A stretch of 64,000 bases of DNA from Stutzerimonas azotifigens (GCF_013522725.1 NZ_JAAMRF010000003.1:124001-188000); one strand, 5' to 3'; positions 38,475-47,101 are shown, counted from the stretch's first letter. Numbers and translations are program-made. The notes: generated by a model not told the origin, from the sequence alone.

Positions 38475-39263
38475 ATGGACATGAAAAAGACCTCGCTACT
38501 GGCCGCATTGGCCGCTGCCTTTTCCATCAGCCTCGCGCAAGCCGGCGAAACGCTCACCATCGCCGCGACCCCGGTGCCCCACGCCGAGATTCTCGAGCTG
38601 ATCAAGCCGCAGCTGGCCGAGCAGGGCATCGACCTGGACATCAAGGTGTTCACCGATTACGTGCAACCCAACATGCAGGTCAGCCAGAAGCGGCTGGACG
38701 CCAACTACTTCCAGACCAAGCCCTACCTGGACACCTTCAACAGCAGCCGCGGCACAGACCTGGTGACCGTCACCGGCGTGCACGTCGAGCCCTTCGGCGG
38801 CTATTCCAGCCGCTTCGAGTCGCTGGACGAGCTGCCCAAGGGCGCCACCATCGCCATCCCCAGCGAAGGCAGCAACAGCGGTCGCGCCCTGCTGCTCCTG
38901 CAGAAAGCCGGCCTGCTGACCCTCAAGGACCCGAGCAATGCGCAGGCCACGCCGCGCGACATCGCCGATAACCCGCGCGCCTTCAAATTCAGGGAACTCG
39001 AGGCGGCCATGCTGCCGCGCGTGCTGAATCAGGTGGATCTGGCGATGATCAACACCAACTACGCGCTGGAAGCCAAGCTCGACCCGGGCGCCGACGCGCT
39101 GGTGATCGAGGACCGCGATTCGCCCTACGTGAACTACCTGGTGGCCCGCCCGGACAACCGGGACAGCGAGGCGATCAGGAAGCTCTCCGCCGCGTTGACC
39201 AGCCCGGAAGTCAAAGCCTTCATCGAGAAGCGCTACGCTGGTGCGGTCGTGCCCGCGTTCTGA
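38475..39263 (+). CDS. MetQ/NlpA-family substrate-binding protein
   Basis: Periplasmic binding protein (262 residues) of the MetQ family, probably for methionine or a related sulfur compound. The signal peptide covers about 1-23 (ending AQA-GE), with no lipobox, so it is soluble rather than a lipoprotein. The family core is TIAATPVPHAEILELIKPQL, ANYFQTKPYLDTFN and PYVNYLVARPDN. The matching metN and metI genes are absent here, so it must use a transporter encoded elsewhere. A second in-frame ATG at 38481 is an alternative start. A terminator separates it from the trans-sulfuration gene. Confidence 0.9.
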   Translation: MDMKKTSLLAALAAAFSISLAQAGETLTIAATPVPHAEILELIKPQLAEQGIDLDIKVFTDYVQPNMQVSQKRLDANYFQTKPYLDTFNSSRGTDLVTVTGVHVEPFGGYSSRFESLDELPKGATIAIPSEGSNSGRALLLLQKAGLLTLKDPSNAQATPRDIADNPRAFKFRELEAAMLPRVLNQVDLAMINTNYALEAKLDPGADALVIEDRDSPYVNYLVARPDNRDSEAIRKLSAALTSPEVKAFIEKRYAGAVVPAF

Positions 39264-39289
39264 TCGAGCCGAGCGCTCAGCCTGCATGG

Positions 39290-39316
39290 CGCCGGTCGCA
39301 AGAGGCCGGCGTTTTT
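39290..39316 (+). terminator. Terminator after metQ-like gene
   Basis: A CGCCGG/CCGGCG stem (39290-39295 with 39306-39311), with a 10-base loop, is followed by five T (39312-39316). It lies between the binding-protein gene and the downstream PLP enzyme gene. Confidence 0.7.
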
Positions 39317-39360
39317 GCATCTGCCCAGGGGCGCCCCTGAACCATTGCGAAGGAAGAGAT

Positions 39361-40551
39361 ATGAGCAAGCAGCAGCCAGGACTTTCCACCCGCGCGGTGC
39401 ACAGCGGCAACGACGTTGACCAGAAGATGGTCACCCGCGCCAAGAGCCTGCCGATCTACGAAACCTCGGTGTTCGTCTACGAGTCCCTCGCACAGGTCGA
39501 CGACTTTCTCGCCGGCAACCCCGACAACTACATGTACACCCGCTTGGGCAATCCCAACACCGCCGCGCTGGAAACCCTGGTATGTGAACTGGAAGGGGGC
39601 GAGGCGGCGCTATTCTCCGCCTCTGGCATGGCCGCGATCAGCGCGGCGCTGCTGGGCCGCCTGAGCGCGGGCGACCACCTGGTCGCCAGCCGCGAGCTCT
39701 ACGGCACCACGCAAAGCCTGATCGAGAAGGAGCTCGCCCGCTTCGGCATCAGCGCCACGTTGGTCGACATCAACGATTTGGCCGCCGTCGAGGCCGCCAT
39801 CACGCCGAACACCCGACTGATCTACACCGAAACCGCCTCCAACCCGCTGGTGCGCATCAGCGATGTGCCCGGCCTGGCCCAACTGGCCAAGGCCCGGGAC
39901 CTGAAGCTCGTGGTGGACAACACCTTCCTTTCGCCTGCGCTGTACCAGCCGCTCGCCGACGGCGCCGATCTGGTGCTGCACAGCACCACCAAATACCTCA
40001 ACGGCCACAGCGATGCGACCGGTGGCGTGATCGTCGGCGACGCCGAGTGGGTCGCCCAGGCGCGGCGCTTCCAGATCAACAGCGGCGGCAGCGCCAGCCC
40101 GTTCGAGGCCTGGCTGACCTTCCGCGGCGCCAAGACCCTGGCCCTGCGCATGCGTGCCCACTCTGACAACGCGCAGCAACTGGCCGAAGCGCTGGAGGCG
40201 CATCCCAAGGTCGCCAAGGTCCACTACCCCGGCCTGCCCTCGCATCCGGACCACGAACGGGCCAAACGGCTGTTTCGCAAGGGCTACTCGGGCATGCTCA
40301 GCTTCACCCTCGAGGGCGGGCTGGAGGAAGTCGACACCCTGATCCAGGGCCTGCAACGCACCGCCTTCGCCCCGTCGCTCGCTGGCGTGGCCAGCAGCAT
40401 CACCCACCCCGGCAAGACCTCCCACCGCGCCCTCTCGGCCGAGACGCTGAGCAGTCTGGACATTCATGACGGCACGATCCGTGTGTCGGTGGGGATCGAG
40501 GATGCGCAGGACATCGTCGCTGACTTCATCGGGGCGCTGGATCGGTTGTAA
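39361..40551 (+). CDS. PLP-dependent trans-sulfuration enzyme (Cys/Met metabolism)
   Basis: Cys/Met metabolism PLP enzyme (396 residues), of the cystathionine gamma-synthase, cystathionine gamma-lyase or methionine gamma-lyase type. The PLP lysine is in VLHSTTKYLNGHSDATGG; YTRLGNPNTAALE, LFSASGMAA and the terminal IRVSVGIEDAQDIVADF are family hallmarks. MetZ (O-succinylhomoserine sulfhydrylase) is less likely because MetZ normally sits by purF in pseudomonads. The neighbouring MetQ-like gene suggests methionine catabolism or salvage. The start follows GAAGGAAGAGAT. Confidence 0.85.
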   Translation: MSKQQPGLSTRAVHSGNDVDQKMVTRAKSLPIYETSVFVYESLAQVDDFLAGNPDNYMYTRLGNPNTAALETLVCELEGGEAALFSASGMAAISAALLGRLSAGDHLVASRELYGTTQSLIEKELARFGISATLVDINDLAAVEAAITPNTRLIYTETASNPLVRISDVPGLAQLAKARDLKLVVDNTFLSPALYQPLADGADLVLHSTTKYLNGHSDATGGVIVGDAEWVAQARRFQINSGGSASPFEAWLTFRGAKTLALRMRAHSDNAQQLAEALEAHPKVAKVHYPGLPSHPDHERAKRLFRKGYSGMLSFTLEGGLEEVDTLIQGLQRTAFAPSLAGVASSITHPGKTSHRALSAETLSSLDIHDGTIRVSVGIEDAQDIVADFIGALDRL

Positions 40552-40749
40552 GCCCTGAGCCGGGCGCCTCGTCTGCATGATCGCCGGCTGCGGGTGCATG
40601 TGGCTTCTGCCGATCCGGATCGGCAAGGAGCCACGGCGCGTAACGATCGGGCAGTCGCTCTACAGTACCTGTCTATGCGCTCCGAAGAGGACGAGGTCGC
40701 AGCCATGAATAGCGTTGCCCATCCTCATCCCGTGCCTTCCCTTCCCGGT
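40552..40749. other. Convergent intergenic region with 18-bp palindrome
   Basis: A 198-base gap between convergent genes. It contains a perfect 18-bp dyad (40608-40625, core GCCGATCCGGATCGGC), which could form a hairpin with a 4-base loop. There is no T-run and no other recognisable element. Confidence 0.5.
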
Positions 40750-41559
40750 TCAAGCAGAGCCGGGCTCGGACATCTGGCGATGGCGCTCCGCTTTCTGCTG
40801 TTCAGATTCCGTACGGTTGGCGCCTTCACCTTCTTCCTTCACCTCCGGACCACCCCCGTACACTTCTGGCTGCCCGGCCATGAGTGCCTCGAATCCTTGC
40901 CGAGCCACCTGGGCAGGATCATTTTTCTCTGCGGAACCGACTTGCGTGTCGTCCTCTCCGGCACGATGGAAGAAGTTGGTTTCAGTGGGGCCTGGCATCA
41001 GGACCGTGACATGAACCCCGGTACCTTTCATCTCGTTGCCGATGGCATTGCCGAATGAGCGTACGAAGGCCTTGGACGCCCCGTACACCGCCTCGAATGG
41101 CACTGGCGACGTTCCAGAGATGGAAGAGGTAAAGAGCATGCGGCCATGGCCCTGCGCAACCAGGTCCTTGGCGAACATTTTGGCGATGTGAACAACGGAC
41201 ACCACATTGAGCTGAATTAGATTGAGCTCACTCTCAAGGGTCGTTGCGGCCTCCGTTCCGGGTACGAAACTTCCGCCCACCCCTACGCCCGCGTTAATGG
41301 CGATTGCCTCTACCGGCCGGTTCATTGATCGGGCTTTGGCGTATAGCTTCTTGACGCCATCATAAGTGCCCAAATCCACCGCGATGCTTTCAACCTGTGC
41401 ACCCAAGGCTTGCAGCATCTGGCGCGTTTCATCCAGGCCACTACCACGAGAGGCGATCAACAGGTCGAAGCCGTTTTGTGCAAATTGCTTCGCTAGCTCA
41501 AGGCCGATCCCGCTTGAGGCGCCTGTAACGACTGCTAAAGGTTTGCTCATATCAGACAT
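40750..41559 (-). CDS. SDR-family NAD(P)-dependent oxidoreductase
   Basis: Classical short-chain dehydrogenase (269 residues). The cofactor motif is TGASSGIG (near 13-20), AINAGVGVGG stands in for NNAG, and the catalytic set is FTSSISG and YGASKAFV. The C-terminal 50 residues are unusually hydrophilic and charged (EVKEEGEGANRTESEQQKAE), unlike most SDRs, suggesting a flexible tail. The substrate is unknown. ATG 41559 with GGAG eight bases upstream is preferred to the ATG nine bases further in. It is a single gene, divergent from the PhnB-like gene across a 287-base gap in which I see no element. Confidence 0.85.
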   Translation of the reverse strand: MSDMSKPLAVVTGASSGIGLELAKQFAQNGFDLLIASRGSGLDETRQMLQALGAQVESIAVDLGTYDGVKKLYAKARSMNRPVEAIAINAGVGVGGSFVPGTEAATTLESELNLIQLNVVSVVHIAKMFAKDLVAQGHGRMLFTSSISGTSPVPFEAVYGASKAFVRSFGNAIGNEMKGTGVHVTVLMPGPTETNFFHRAGEDDTQVGSAEKNDPAQVARQGFEALMAGQPEVYGGGPEVKEEGEGANRTESEQQKAERHRQMSEPGSA

Positions 41560-41846
41560 GCCATCGACTCCGTCATAGGTGATAAGCCTTTGACTCGACA
41601 GGCAGGGAACAACTCCCTCGTGTGCTGGTAGCTTTCAGCCAGATGCCGCTGGTTCTCCAAAATCTCGCAGTCGCCGCAGTGCCTGTACTGCAGCGGGCAA
41701 AGCGGGCAAGCAGTGGCCCGGAGCTAGTCCTGGCCACCGCGACGAGAAGGATTTGCCTCCCTTGCCAGCTGCTGTCGTTTGGCGCCGCGCGCGAGTAGCG
41801 CTTCGGGCTACTCTTCTGGAGTCTGCCCCACGCCTGGAGAAGCGAG

Positions 41847-42326
41847 ATGTCCCCCAAGAATACGATCTGCCTCTGGTACGACGGCGCCGCGCTGGAGGCG
41901 GCAACCTTCTATGCCCGCACTTTTGAGGACAGCGCGGTAGGCGCGGTCCACCATGCGCCGGGCGAGTATCCGGCGGGCCAGGAGGGCGATGTCCTGACCG
42001 TCGAGTTCACCGTGCTGGGCATTCCTTGCCTCGGATTGAACGGAGGGCCGGTCTTCAAGCACAACGAGGCCTTCTCCTTTCAGGTCGCGACGGACGACCA
42101 GGCCGAGACGGACCGCTTGTGGCAGGCGATTGTCGACAACGGCGGCCAGGAAAGTGCCTGCGGCTGGTGCAAGGACAAGTGGGGCCTGTCGTGGCAGATC
42201 ACGCCACGCGCATTGACCGCGGCGATAACCCACCCTGACCGAGCGGCAGCCAAGCGCGCATTCGAGGCCATGATGACCATGGGAAAGATCGATATCGCTG
42301 CGATCGAGGCGGCGTTGAAGGCCTGA
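41847..42326 (+). CDS. PhnB-like VOC-fold protein
   Basis: Protein of 159 residues with the 3-demethylubiquinone-9 3-methyltransferase/PhnB-like VOC fold. The start MSPKNTICLWYDGAALEAATFYA and the central FSFQVATDDQAETDRLW, ESACGWCKDKWGLSWQITPR are typical of the family. The biochemical role of these proteins is mostly unknown and the methyltransferase label is historical. It is preceded by GGAGAAGCG and stands alone. Confidence 0.85.
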   Translation: MSPKNTICLWYDGAALEAATFYARTFEDSAVGAVHHAPGEYPAGQEGDVLTVEFTVLGIPCLGLNGGPVFKHNEAFSFQVATDDQAETDRLWQAIVDNGGQESACGWCKDKWGLSWQITPRALTAAITHPDRAAAKRAFEAMMTMGKIDIAAIEAALKA

Positions 42327-42423
42327 CCCATCCATCGCCCGCCCGGCTGACCGGGTGTCGCTCGGCGCTCCGCTCAAAGACGTCCTTGAGGACAAGGGCC
42401 AGGTCTGAATTTTCTCGTGGTCC

Positions 42424-42894
42424 TCAGACCGGCGGGCTCCAGCCGTCCATGCCGGAATAGATGGCATCGCGAAGCTGCCTGATGTGCCTGTTCAGCTCCG
42501 CCAGTTCCGCCGGCGACTGACCGGAGGCCTGGAGCAGTGAGTCACCCAGGCAGCCCGCATCGGACTGGAGCGCACGACCCTGCTCGGTGAGGGCGACGAC
42601 GACCTGGCGTTCGTTATGCGGGTTTCGGGTGCGGCGGACCAGGCCTGCGGCTTCCAGCCGCTTCAGCAGCGGCGTGAGGGTGCTTGATTCGAGCGCCAGC
42701 TTCTCTGCGATCCCACTCACCGTTTGCTCGTCCTCTCGCCACAGGACGTTGAGCACGAGGTACTGCGGATAGGTCAGGCCCATCTCGTCGAGCAAGGGCT
42801 TGTAGATGCGCTGGATCGCCATACTCGCCGAATAGATGGCGTAGCAAAGCTGGTCGCCCATGGGGGGAGCAGGGTTGGCTTTCTTGCGGGTCAT
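42424..42894 (-). CDS. MarR-family regulator, OhrR-like
   Basis: MarR regulator (156 residues) of the OhrR peroxide-sensing group. Cys17 lies in the conserved QLCYAIYSASMAIQR context and is the probable peroxide-reactive residue. The winged helix covers about 50-110 (VSGIAEKLALESSTLTPLLKRLEAAGLVRR). It is transcribed divergently from a secreted hydrolase gene; the 131-base gap holds two near-identical palindromes. Classical OhrR controls ohr, but no ohr gene is nearby, so the target would be the hydrolase and itself. Confidence 0.88.
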   Translation of the reverse strand: MTRKKANPAPPMGDQLCYAIYSASMAIQRIYKPLLDEMGLTYPQYLVLNVLWREDEQTVSGIAEKLALESSTLTPLLKRLEAAGLVRRTRNPHNERQVVVALTEQGRALQSDAGCLGDSLLQASGQSPAELAELNRHIRQLRDAIYSGMDGWSPPV

Positions 42895-42929
42895 GGCGTG
42901 CTCGTCGGGAACTGCTGGAAATCGATATT

Positions 42930-42946
42930 GCGATAAATGTTATCGC
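42930..42946. promoter_or_regulatory. Operator palindrome 1 (OhrR-like regulator)
   Basis: GCGATAA-ATG-TTATCGC, perfect 7-bp arms with a 3-base spacer, 36 bases upstream of the regulator start codon. A TTGACA hexamer (42947-42952) directly follows on the plus strand. The same arms recur at 42985. Confidence 0.8.
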
Positions 42947-42984
42947 TTGACAATCGAAGGGTCCTGTCGCAGTTTGTGGTTATC

Positions 42985-43001
42985 GCGATAACTGTTATCG
43001 C
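42985..43001. promoter_or_regulatory. Operator palindrome 2 (OhrR-like regulator)
   Basis: GCGATAA-CTG-TTATCGC, identical arms to the copy at 42930, 25 bases before the hydrolase start codon. A further half-site (TTATCGC at 42980) overlaps its left side, so the region has three half-sites in a row. Two copies in a divergent promoter fit autoregulation plus control of the hydrolase. Confidence 0.8.
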
Positions 43002-43025
43002 GAGATAAAGCGAGAGGACAGGATC

Positions 43026-43802
43026 ATGAAGATGAAAAGCCTTTTGTATGTAATCGCGACTATGGTCATCACTGCGTCCGGCGCCGCGCATTCTGCTGAG
43101 CGGATCCCCGACGATCAGGCTGTCCGAAACGTGGTGCTGGTGCATGGCGCCTTCGCCGACGGGTCGGGATGGCGCGGCGTGTATGACGAGCTGACCGGCC
43201 GTGGATACCGGGTCACGATCGTGCAGAACCCGCTCACCTCGCTTGCCGCCGATGTCGCCGCGACGAAGCGGATTCTCGATCGCCAGGACGGGCCAACGCT
43301 GCTGGTCGGCCATTCCTACGGCGGCACGGTGATCACCGAGGCCGGCGTGGACCCGAAGGTCGCCGGGCTGGTGTACGTCTCGGCCCTGGCTCCGGACGTT
43401 GGGGAGTCGACGGGCTCGCAGTTCAACGACATCCCGCCTCCGCCGGAATTCGTCATCGAGACCCAGGAAGATGGCTTCGGATTCGTCGACCTCGAGCAGT
43501 TCCGGGCCGGCTTCGCGGGCGACACCAGCGAGGCGGACTCCGCCTTCCTGCGCGACTCGCAGGTGCCGATCAATATGGCGATCTTCGACACGCGGGTCAC
43601 TCAGGCGGCTTGGAAGAGCAAGCCGAGCTGGGCGGTCATCGCCACGCAGGACAAGGCAATCGACCCGGCGCTGTTGCGCCATACCGCCAAACGTATCGGC
43701 GCGAAGGTCGAGGAAGTGGACGCGAGCCACGTGCCGTTTATCAGCCAACCCAAGGCGGTCGCCGATGCCGTCGATCGCGCCGCGCGGGGTGCCTCTCGCT
43801 GA
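43026..43802 (+). CDS. Exported alpha/beta hydrolase
   Basis: Alpha/beta hydrolase (258 residues) with a signal peptide of about 24 residues (ending AHSAE). It shows the oxyanion motif VLVHGAFADGSGW, the nucleophile elbow LLVGHSYGGTVI, and a C-terminal DASHVPFISQP with the catalytic His. This subgroup (esterase/salicylate-esterase-like) is often induced by MarR regulators, and here it lies directly opposite the OhrR-like gene with a palindrome in its promoter. The substrate is unknown. Confidence 0.85.
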   Translation: MKMKSLLYVIATMVITASGAAHSAERIPDDQAVRNVVLVHGAFADGSGWRGVYDELTGRGYRVTIVQNPLTSLAADVAATKRILDRQDGPTLLVGHSYGGTVITEAGVDPKVAGLVYVSALAPDVGESTGSQFNDIPPPPEFVIETQEDGFGFVDLEQFRAGFAGDTSEADSAFLRDSQVPINMAIFDTRVTQAAWKSKPSWAVIATQDKAIDPALLRHTAKRIGAKVEEVDASHVPFISQPKAVADAVDRAARGASR

Positions 43803-43882
43803 TGGATGGCGATGGCGCCCTGAAAGGCGAATGACCTATGTGCAGCTGAGCTCCAGATACTCAACCTCGAGGGCGACATTCC

Positions 43883-45481
43883 ATGGATAGCGGCTCCGGC
43901 AAACAGCATCGGCCACAGATCACGATGGCAGGTGCGACCGATCTCGATTCAAGTTATGACTTCATTGTCTGCGGAGCAGGGGCCGCGGGATGCGTAGTCG
44001 CGGCGCGCCTAGCCGAGCAACCAGAGATACGAGTCCTGCTGATAGAGGCGGGCGGCGATGGGGTCTGCTCCGCGACGACAGAGCCCGGCAGTTGGCCGTT
44101 GAACCTCGGCACCGAGCGCGACTGGGCCTTCGAAAGCGAGCCGGGCCAACACGTGAACGGTCGCCGTCTGCCGCTGAACATGGGCAAGGGCCTGGGTGGC
44201 GGCTCCAGCATCAACGTCATGGTCTGGGCGCGAGGCCATCAGTCCGACTGGGAGTACTTCGCTTCGGAAGCCGGCGATCCCGCCTGGGGCTACGCGTCGG
44301 TACTCGGCTACTACCGGCGAATCGAAGACTGGCAGGGCGCCGCGGACTCACATCGTCGCGGCTCGGGCGGGCCTGTGCATGTGGCGCCTCCCGCCGCGCC
44401 GCAGCCACTTGCCCAGGTAACGGTCGAGGCCGCCGGCTTGCTGGGCATTCCGCGGTTCGACAGCCCCAACGGGGCGATGATGGAGGGGCCGGGCGGTGCC
44501 GCGATAGCCGACCTGAGCATTCGCTACGGCAAGCGGCAGTCGATGTACCAGGCCTACATTCTCCAGCGTCCGCATCGGCAAAACCTGACCGTGCTGCCCC
44601 ATGCGCTCGTTTCTCGCCTGCGGCTGGAGGGCCGAAAGGTGACCGGCGTCGAGGTGCTGATGGACGGAGCGCTCAGGACGATCGAGGCGCGCCGCGAGGT
44701 GATTCTGTGCCTCGGGGCGATCAATACGCCCAAGGTGCTCATGCAATCGGGCATCGGCCCGGAGGAGGAACTCAGGGCGCACGGCGTCCACGTGGTACAG
44801 CACCTGCCGGGCGTCGGCCGGAACCATCAAGACCATGTGGCCTTCGGCTGTACCTGGGAGTACCTGCAGCCGCAGGAAATTGGCGGCGGCGGTTGCGAAG
44901 CCAAGCTGTACTGGAAAAGCGATTCGCGCCTCGATGCTCCGGATCTTCTGCACTGCCAGCTCGAGTTCGCCGTGCCGTCGCCGGCCGAAGTCGGCATTGC
45001 TGCTCCCGAGCACGGCTGGACCATGTTTGCCGGCCTGGCCCAGCCCAAAAGCCGGGGGCGTCTGCGCCTGTCGGGCGCCGGTCCGCTGGACAGGATGCTC
45101 ATCGAGCCTAATTCCCTGAGCGAGCCGGAAGACATGACGGCCGCACTCTCGACCATCGAGTTGTGTCGGGAGCTCGGCAACCATCGGGCATTCGGGCGGT
45201 TGGTAAAGCGAGAGGTCGTGCCCGGCCAGCGGGACCGCCGTGCCATGGAGCAATTCATCCGAAACTCGGCCGTGACCTATTGGCACCAGTCCTGCACGGC
45301 GAAGATGGGGCGGGACGCCGAGTCGGTCGTCGATCATCGGCTACGGGTATATGGCATCGATAACCTGCGCATCGCCGACGCTTCGATCATGCCGCGGATC
45401 ACCATCGGCAACACCATGGCGCCCTGCGTGGTCATTGGCGAGCGCGCCGCCGACATGATCCGCGCCGACCACACACTCTAG
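43883..45481 (+). CDS. GMC-family FAD oxidoreductase (choline dehydrogenase-like)
   Basis: Glucose-methanol-choline oxidoreductase (532 residues) oxidising an alcohol with FAD. The FAD-binding motif is VCGAGAAGCVVAARLAE (near 30-46), GKGLGGGSSINVMVWARG is the GMC signature 1, and GAINTPKVLMQSGIGP is signature 2. The catalytic His pair is in TYWHQSCTAKMG and TIGNTMAPC. It resembles BetA, but no bet genes are adjacent, so another alcohol is equally likely. It starts 80 bases after the hydrolase gene and may be co-transcribed. Confidence 0.88.
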   Translation: MDSGSGKQHRPQITMAGATDLDSSYDFIVCGAGAAGCVVAARLAEQPEIRVLLIEAGGDGVCSATTEPGSWPLNLGTERDWAFESEPGQHVNGRRLPLNMGKGLGGGSSINVMVWARGHQSDWEYFASEAGDPAWGYASVLGYYRRIEDWQGAADSHRRGSGGPVHVAPPAAPQPLAQVTVEAAGLLGIPRFDSPNGAMMEGPGGAAIADLSIRYGKRQSMYQAYILQRPHRQNLTVLPHALVSRLRLEGRKVTGVEVLMDGALRTIEARREVILCLGAINTPKVLMQSGIGPEEELRAHGVHVVQHLPGVGRNHQDHVAFGCTWEYLQPQEIGGGGCEAKLYWKSDSRLDAPDLLHCQLEFAVPSPAEVGIAAPEHGWTMFAGLAQPKSRGRLRLSGAGPLDRMLIEPNSLSEPEDMTAALSTIELCRELGNHRAFGRLVKREVVPGQRDRRAMEQFIRNSAVTYWHQSCTAKMGRDAESVVDHRLRVYGIDNLRIADASIMPRITIGNTMAPCVVIGERAADMIRADHTL

Positions 45482-45559
45482 AAGCGCTGCGCCGTAGCTG
45501 GCTGTAGGCGTGAAGGAGGTCTTCTTGGGTCTACTAGTGACGATTAAGGGATGTGGAAG

Positions 45560-46672
45560 ATGAAGATATTGGTCGTTGGCGGAGGCATTGCCGGGTTTTC
45601 CATGGCCCGGGCGCTCGAACTCAAAGGTTATCGACCCGAGCTGGTCGAGCGCCGCCCCGATGAACTCTCAGGCGGCACGGGGCTTTATCTGCCGGGAAAC
45701 GTCGCACGAGCGCTGGGGCAGCTTGGCCTGCACGAGGCCGTTCGCGACACGGCTGTCGTGATCGCCACGCAGCGCATACTGGACAGCCACGGTCGGCCGT
45801 TGACCCTCACCCGGACGCAGGACGTCTGGGCCCCTTGTGGTCCATGCCTTTCGCTTCCCCGTGCGGCCTTGCATGGCCTTCTTCGCGATTCGCTGAGCAG
45901 CACGACCATTCGCTTCGGCGTCTCCCTGGAGGGTCTGACGCCGTCGGGGCAGGGGTGCGAGGTGGCGTTCTCCGACGGGACGATGGCTACTTACGACCTG
46001 GTGATCGGCGCGGACGGCATCGACTCGACCGTCCGCGGACTGATGTTCCCGGGCGTGCAGCCCGCCTATGTCGGTAACGTCTGCTGGCGCCTGGTGACGC
46101 GAAATACCACGGGCATCGAAGGCTGGACGGCCATGTTGGGCCATGGACGGACCCTGCTGGCGATTCCAGTGAGCGCGGAGCAGGTCTATGTCTATGCCGA
46201 CATGGCGATAGCGGAGAGCGATATCCAGGATTCCCTCGCTCACACGTCCCTGGCGGGGCTGTTTGACGGTTTCGCGGCGCCGGTGTTTCCGCTGATTGCC
46301 GATGTGCCGGCAGACACGCAGGTCCATTTCGGCAGGATCAGGCAGGTGGTGCTGGACGACTGGACCCGGGATCGCGTCGTGCTCATCGGCGACGCCGCGC
46401 ACGCCTCTTCGCCCAGCATGGCGGAGGGCGCCGGCATGGCGATCGAGGATGCGTTGGTGCTGGCCGAGGCCCTTGCAGCCACAGGCAGCCCCGACGCCGC
46501 GCTTGCCGCTTACACGGCCAGGCGCCGACCGCGAGTCGACTGGGTACAGAAACAATGCGTGGCGCGGGACAGGATGCGCACCCTGCCGACGCCAGCGCGC
46601 AATGGCGTCCTCAGGTTGCTGGGCAACAGGCTGTACAAGCGGAGCTATACACCTTTGCTCGCGCCTGTATGA
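45560..46672 (+). CDS. FAD-dependent monooxygenase (aromatic hydroxylase-like)
   Basis: Group-A flavin monooxygenase (370 residues) similar to salicylate or 6-hydroxynicotinate hydroxylases. The FAD motif is VVGGGIAGFSMARALELKGY (near 4-23), GADGIDSTVR is the DG motif (near 150), and GDAAHASSPSMAEGAGMAIEDAL is the GD motif (near 275). I chose the ATG at 45560 because AAGGG lies 9 bases before it; a nearer ATG is too close to that site. Its stop codon lies at the exact edge of a truncated SDR gene on the other strand. Confidence 0.87.
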   Translation: MKILVVGGGIAGFSMARALELKGYRPELVERRPDELSGGTGLYLPGNVARALGQLGLHEAVRDTAVVIATQRILDSHGRPLTLTRTQDVWAPCGPCLSLPRAALHGLLRDSLSSTTIRFGVSLEGLTPSGQGCEVAFSDGTMATYDLVIGADGIDSTVRGLMFPGVQPAYVGNVCWRLVTRNTTGIEGWTAMLGHGRTLLAIPVSAEQVYVYADMAIAESDIQDSLAHTSLAGLFDGFAAPVFPLIADVPADTQVHFGRIRQVVLDDWTRDRVVLIGDAAHASSPSMAEGAGMAIEDALVLAEALAATGSPDAALAAYTARRRPRVDWVQKQCVARDRMRTLPTPARNGVLRLLGNRLYKRSYTPLLAPV

Positions 46673-46775
46673 GGGCGCCTTGTTCGACGAAGTGCTGCAT
46701 CACGGCCGCACCGATTCCCCGGCTGGCGCCGGTTACCAGCCCGCGTGTGCCGGCAAGCTCCAGGTTCATGTTCAT
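46673..46775 (-). pseudogene. Truncated SDR gene (N-terminal remnant)
   Basis: From ATG 46775 the minus strand reads MNMNLELAGTRGLVTGASRG and continues IGAAVMQHFVEQGA, an SDR N-terminus with an intact TGASRGIG cofactor motif. After about 34 residues (near 46674) homology stops. The frame then runs into antisense of the FAD monooxygenase gene and soon ends. The start overlaps the stop of the SnoaL-like gene (ATGA), so a complete SDR once formed an operon with it. This is a deletion or recombination junction. Confidence 0.75.
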
Positions 46776-47101
46776 CAGTCGATCTCCAGGCGATCGATCC
46801 GATCACCGTTCAGATGAAAAACGTAGCGCAACTGAGCTGGGGAACCCGGAAAGGTGCCGGATACGCGGGCCATCACGATGACGTTCCCGTCCTGTTCCTG
46901 CTGTTCCAACGGCTCGGCCTGGAAGCGATAGAGGCGCCGTGCTTCGTCCAGCCATGCGCTGATGGCGTCGTGGCCGATGTAGGTACGTCGCTCATCAACA
47001 ACGACCGCATCGGCGGAAAAGCACGGGTGCAGCGGTAACGGTTCTTGTCCGTTACTGAGGGAAAAGAAGGTTGCGATTGGCGAAGGCAGCTGCTCGTTCA
47101 T
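46775..47101 (-). CDS. SnoaL/NTF2-like small protein
   Basis: Protein of 108 residues with the SnoaL-like (NTF2) fold pattern: PLHPCFSADAVVVDERRTYIGHDAISAWLDEA, then the FAREV-like RVSGTFPGSPAQLRYVFHLNGDRIDRLEID. Such proteins are usually isomerases, cyclases or ligand-binding accessories. ATG 47101 has AGGTG nine bases upstream; a GTG four codons earlier is possible. It overlaps the truncated SDR remnant and is divergent from hxlR, which probably regulates the pair. Confidence 0.82.
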   Translation of the reverse strand: MNEQLPSPIATFFSLSNGQEPLPLHPCFSADAVVVDERRTYIGHDAISAWLDEARRLYRFQAEPLEQQEQDGNVIVMARVSGTFPGSPAQLRYVFHLNGDRIDRLEID

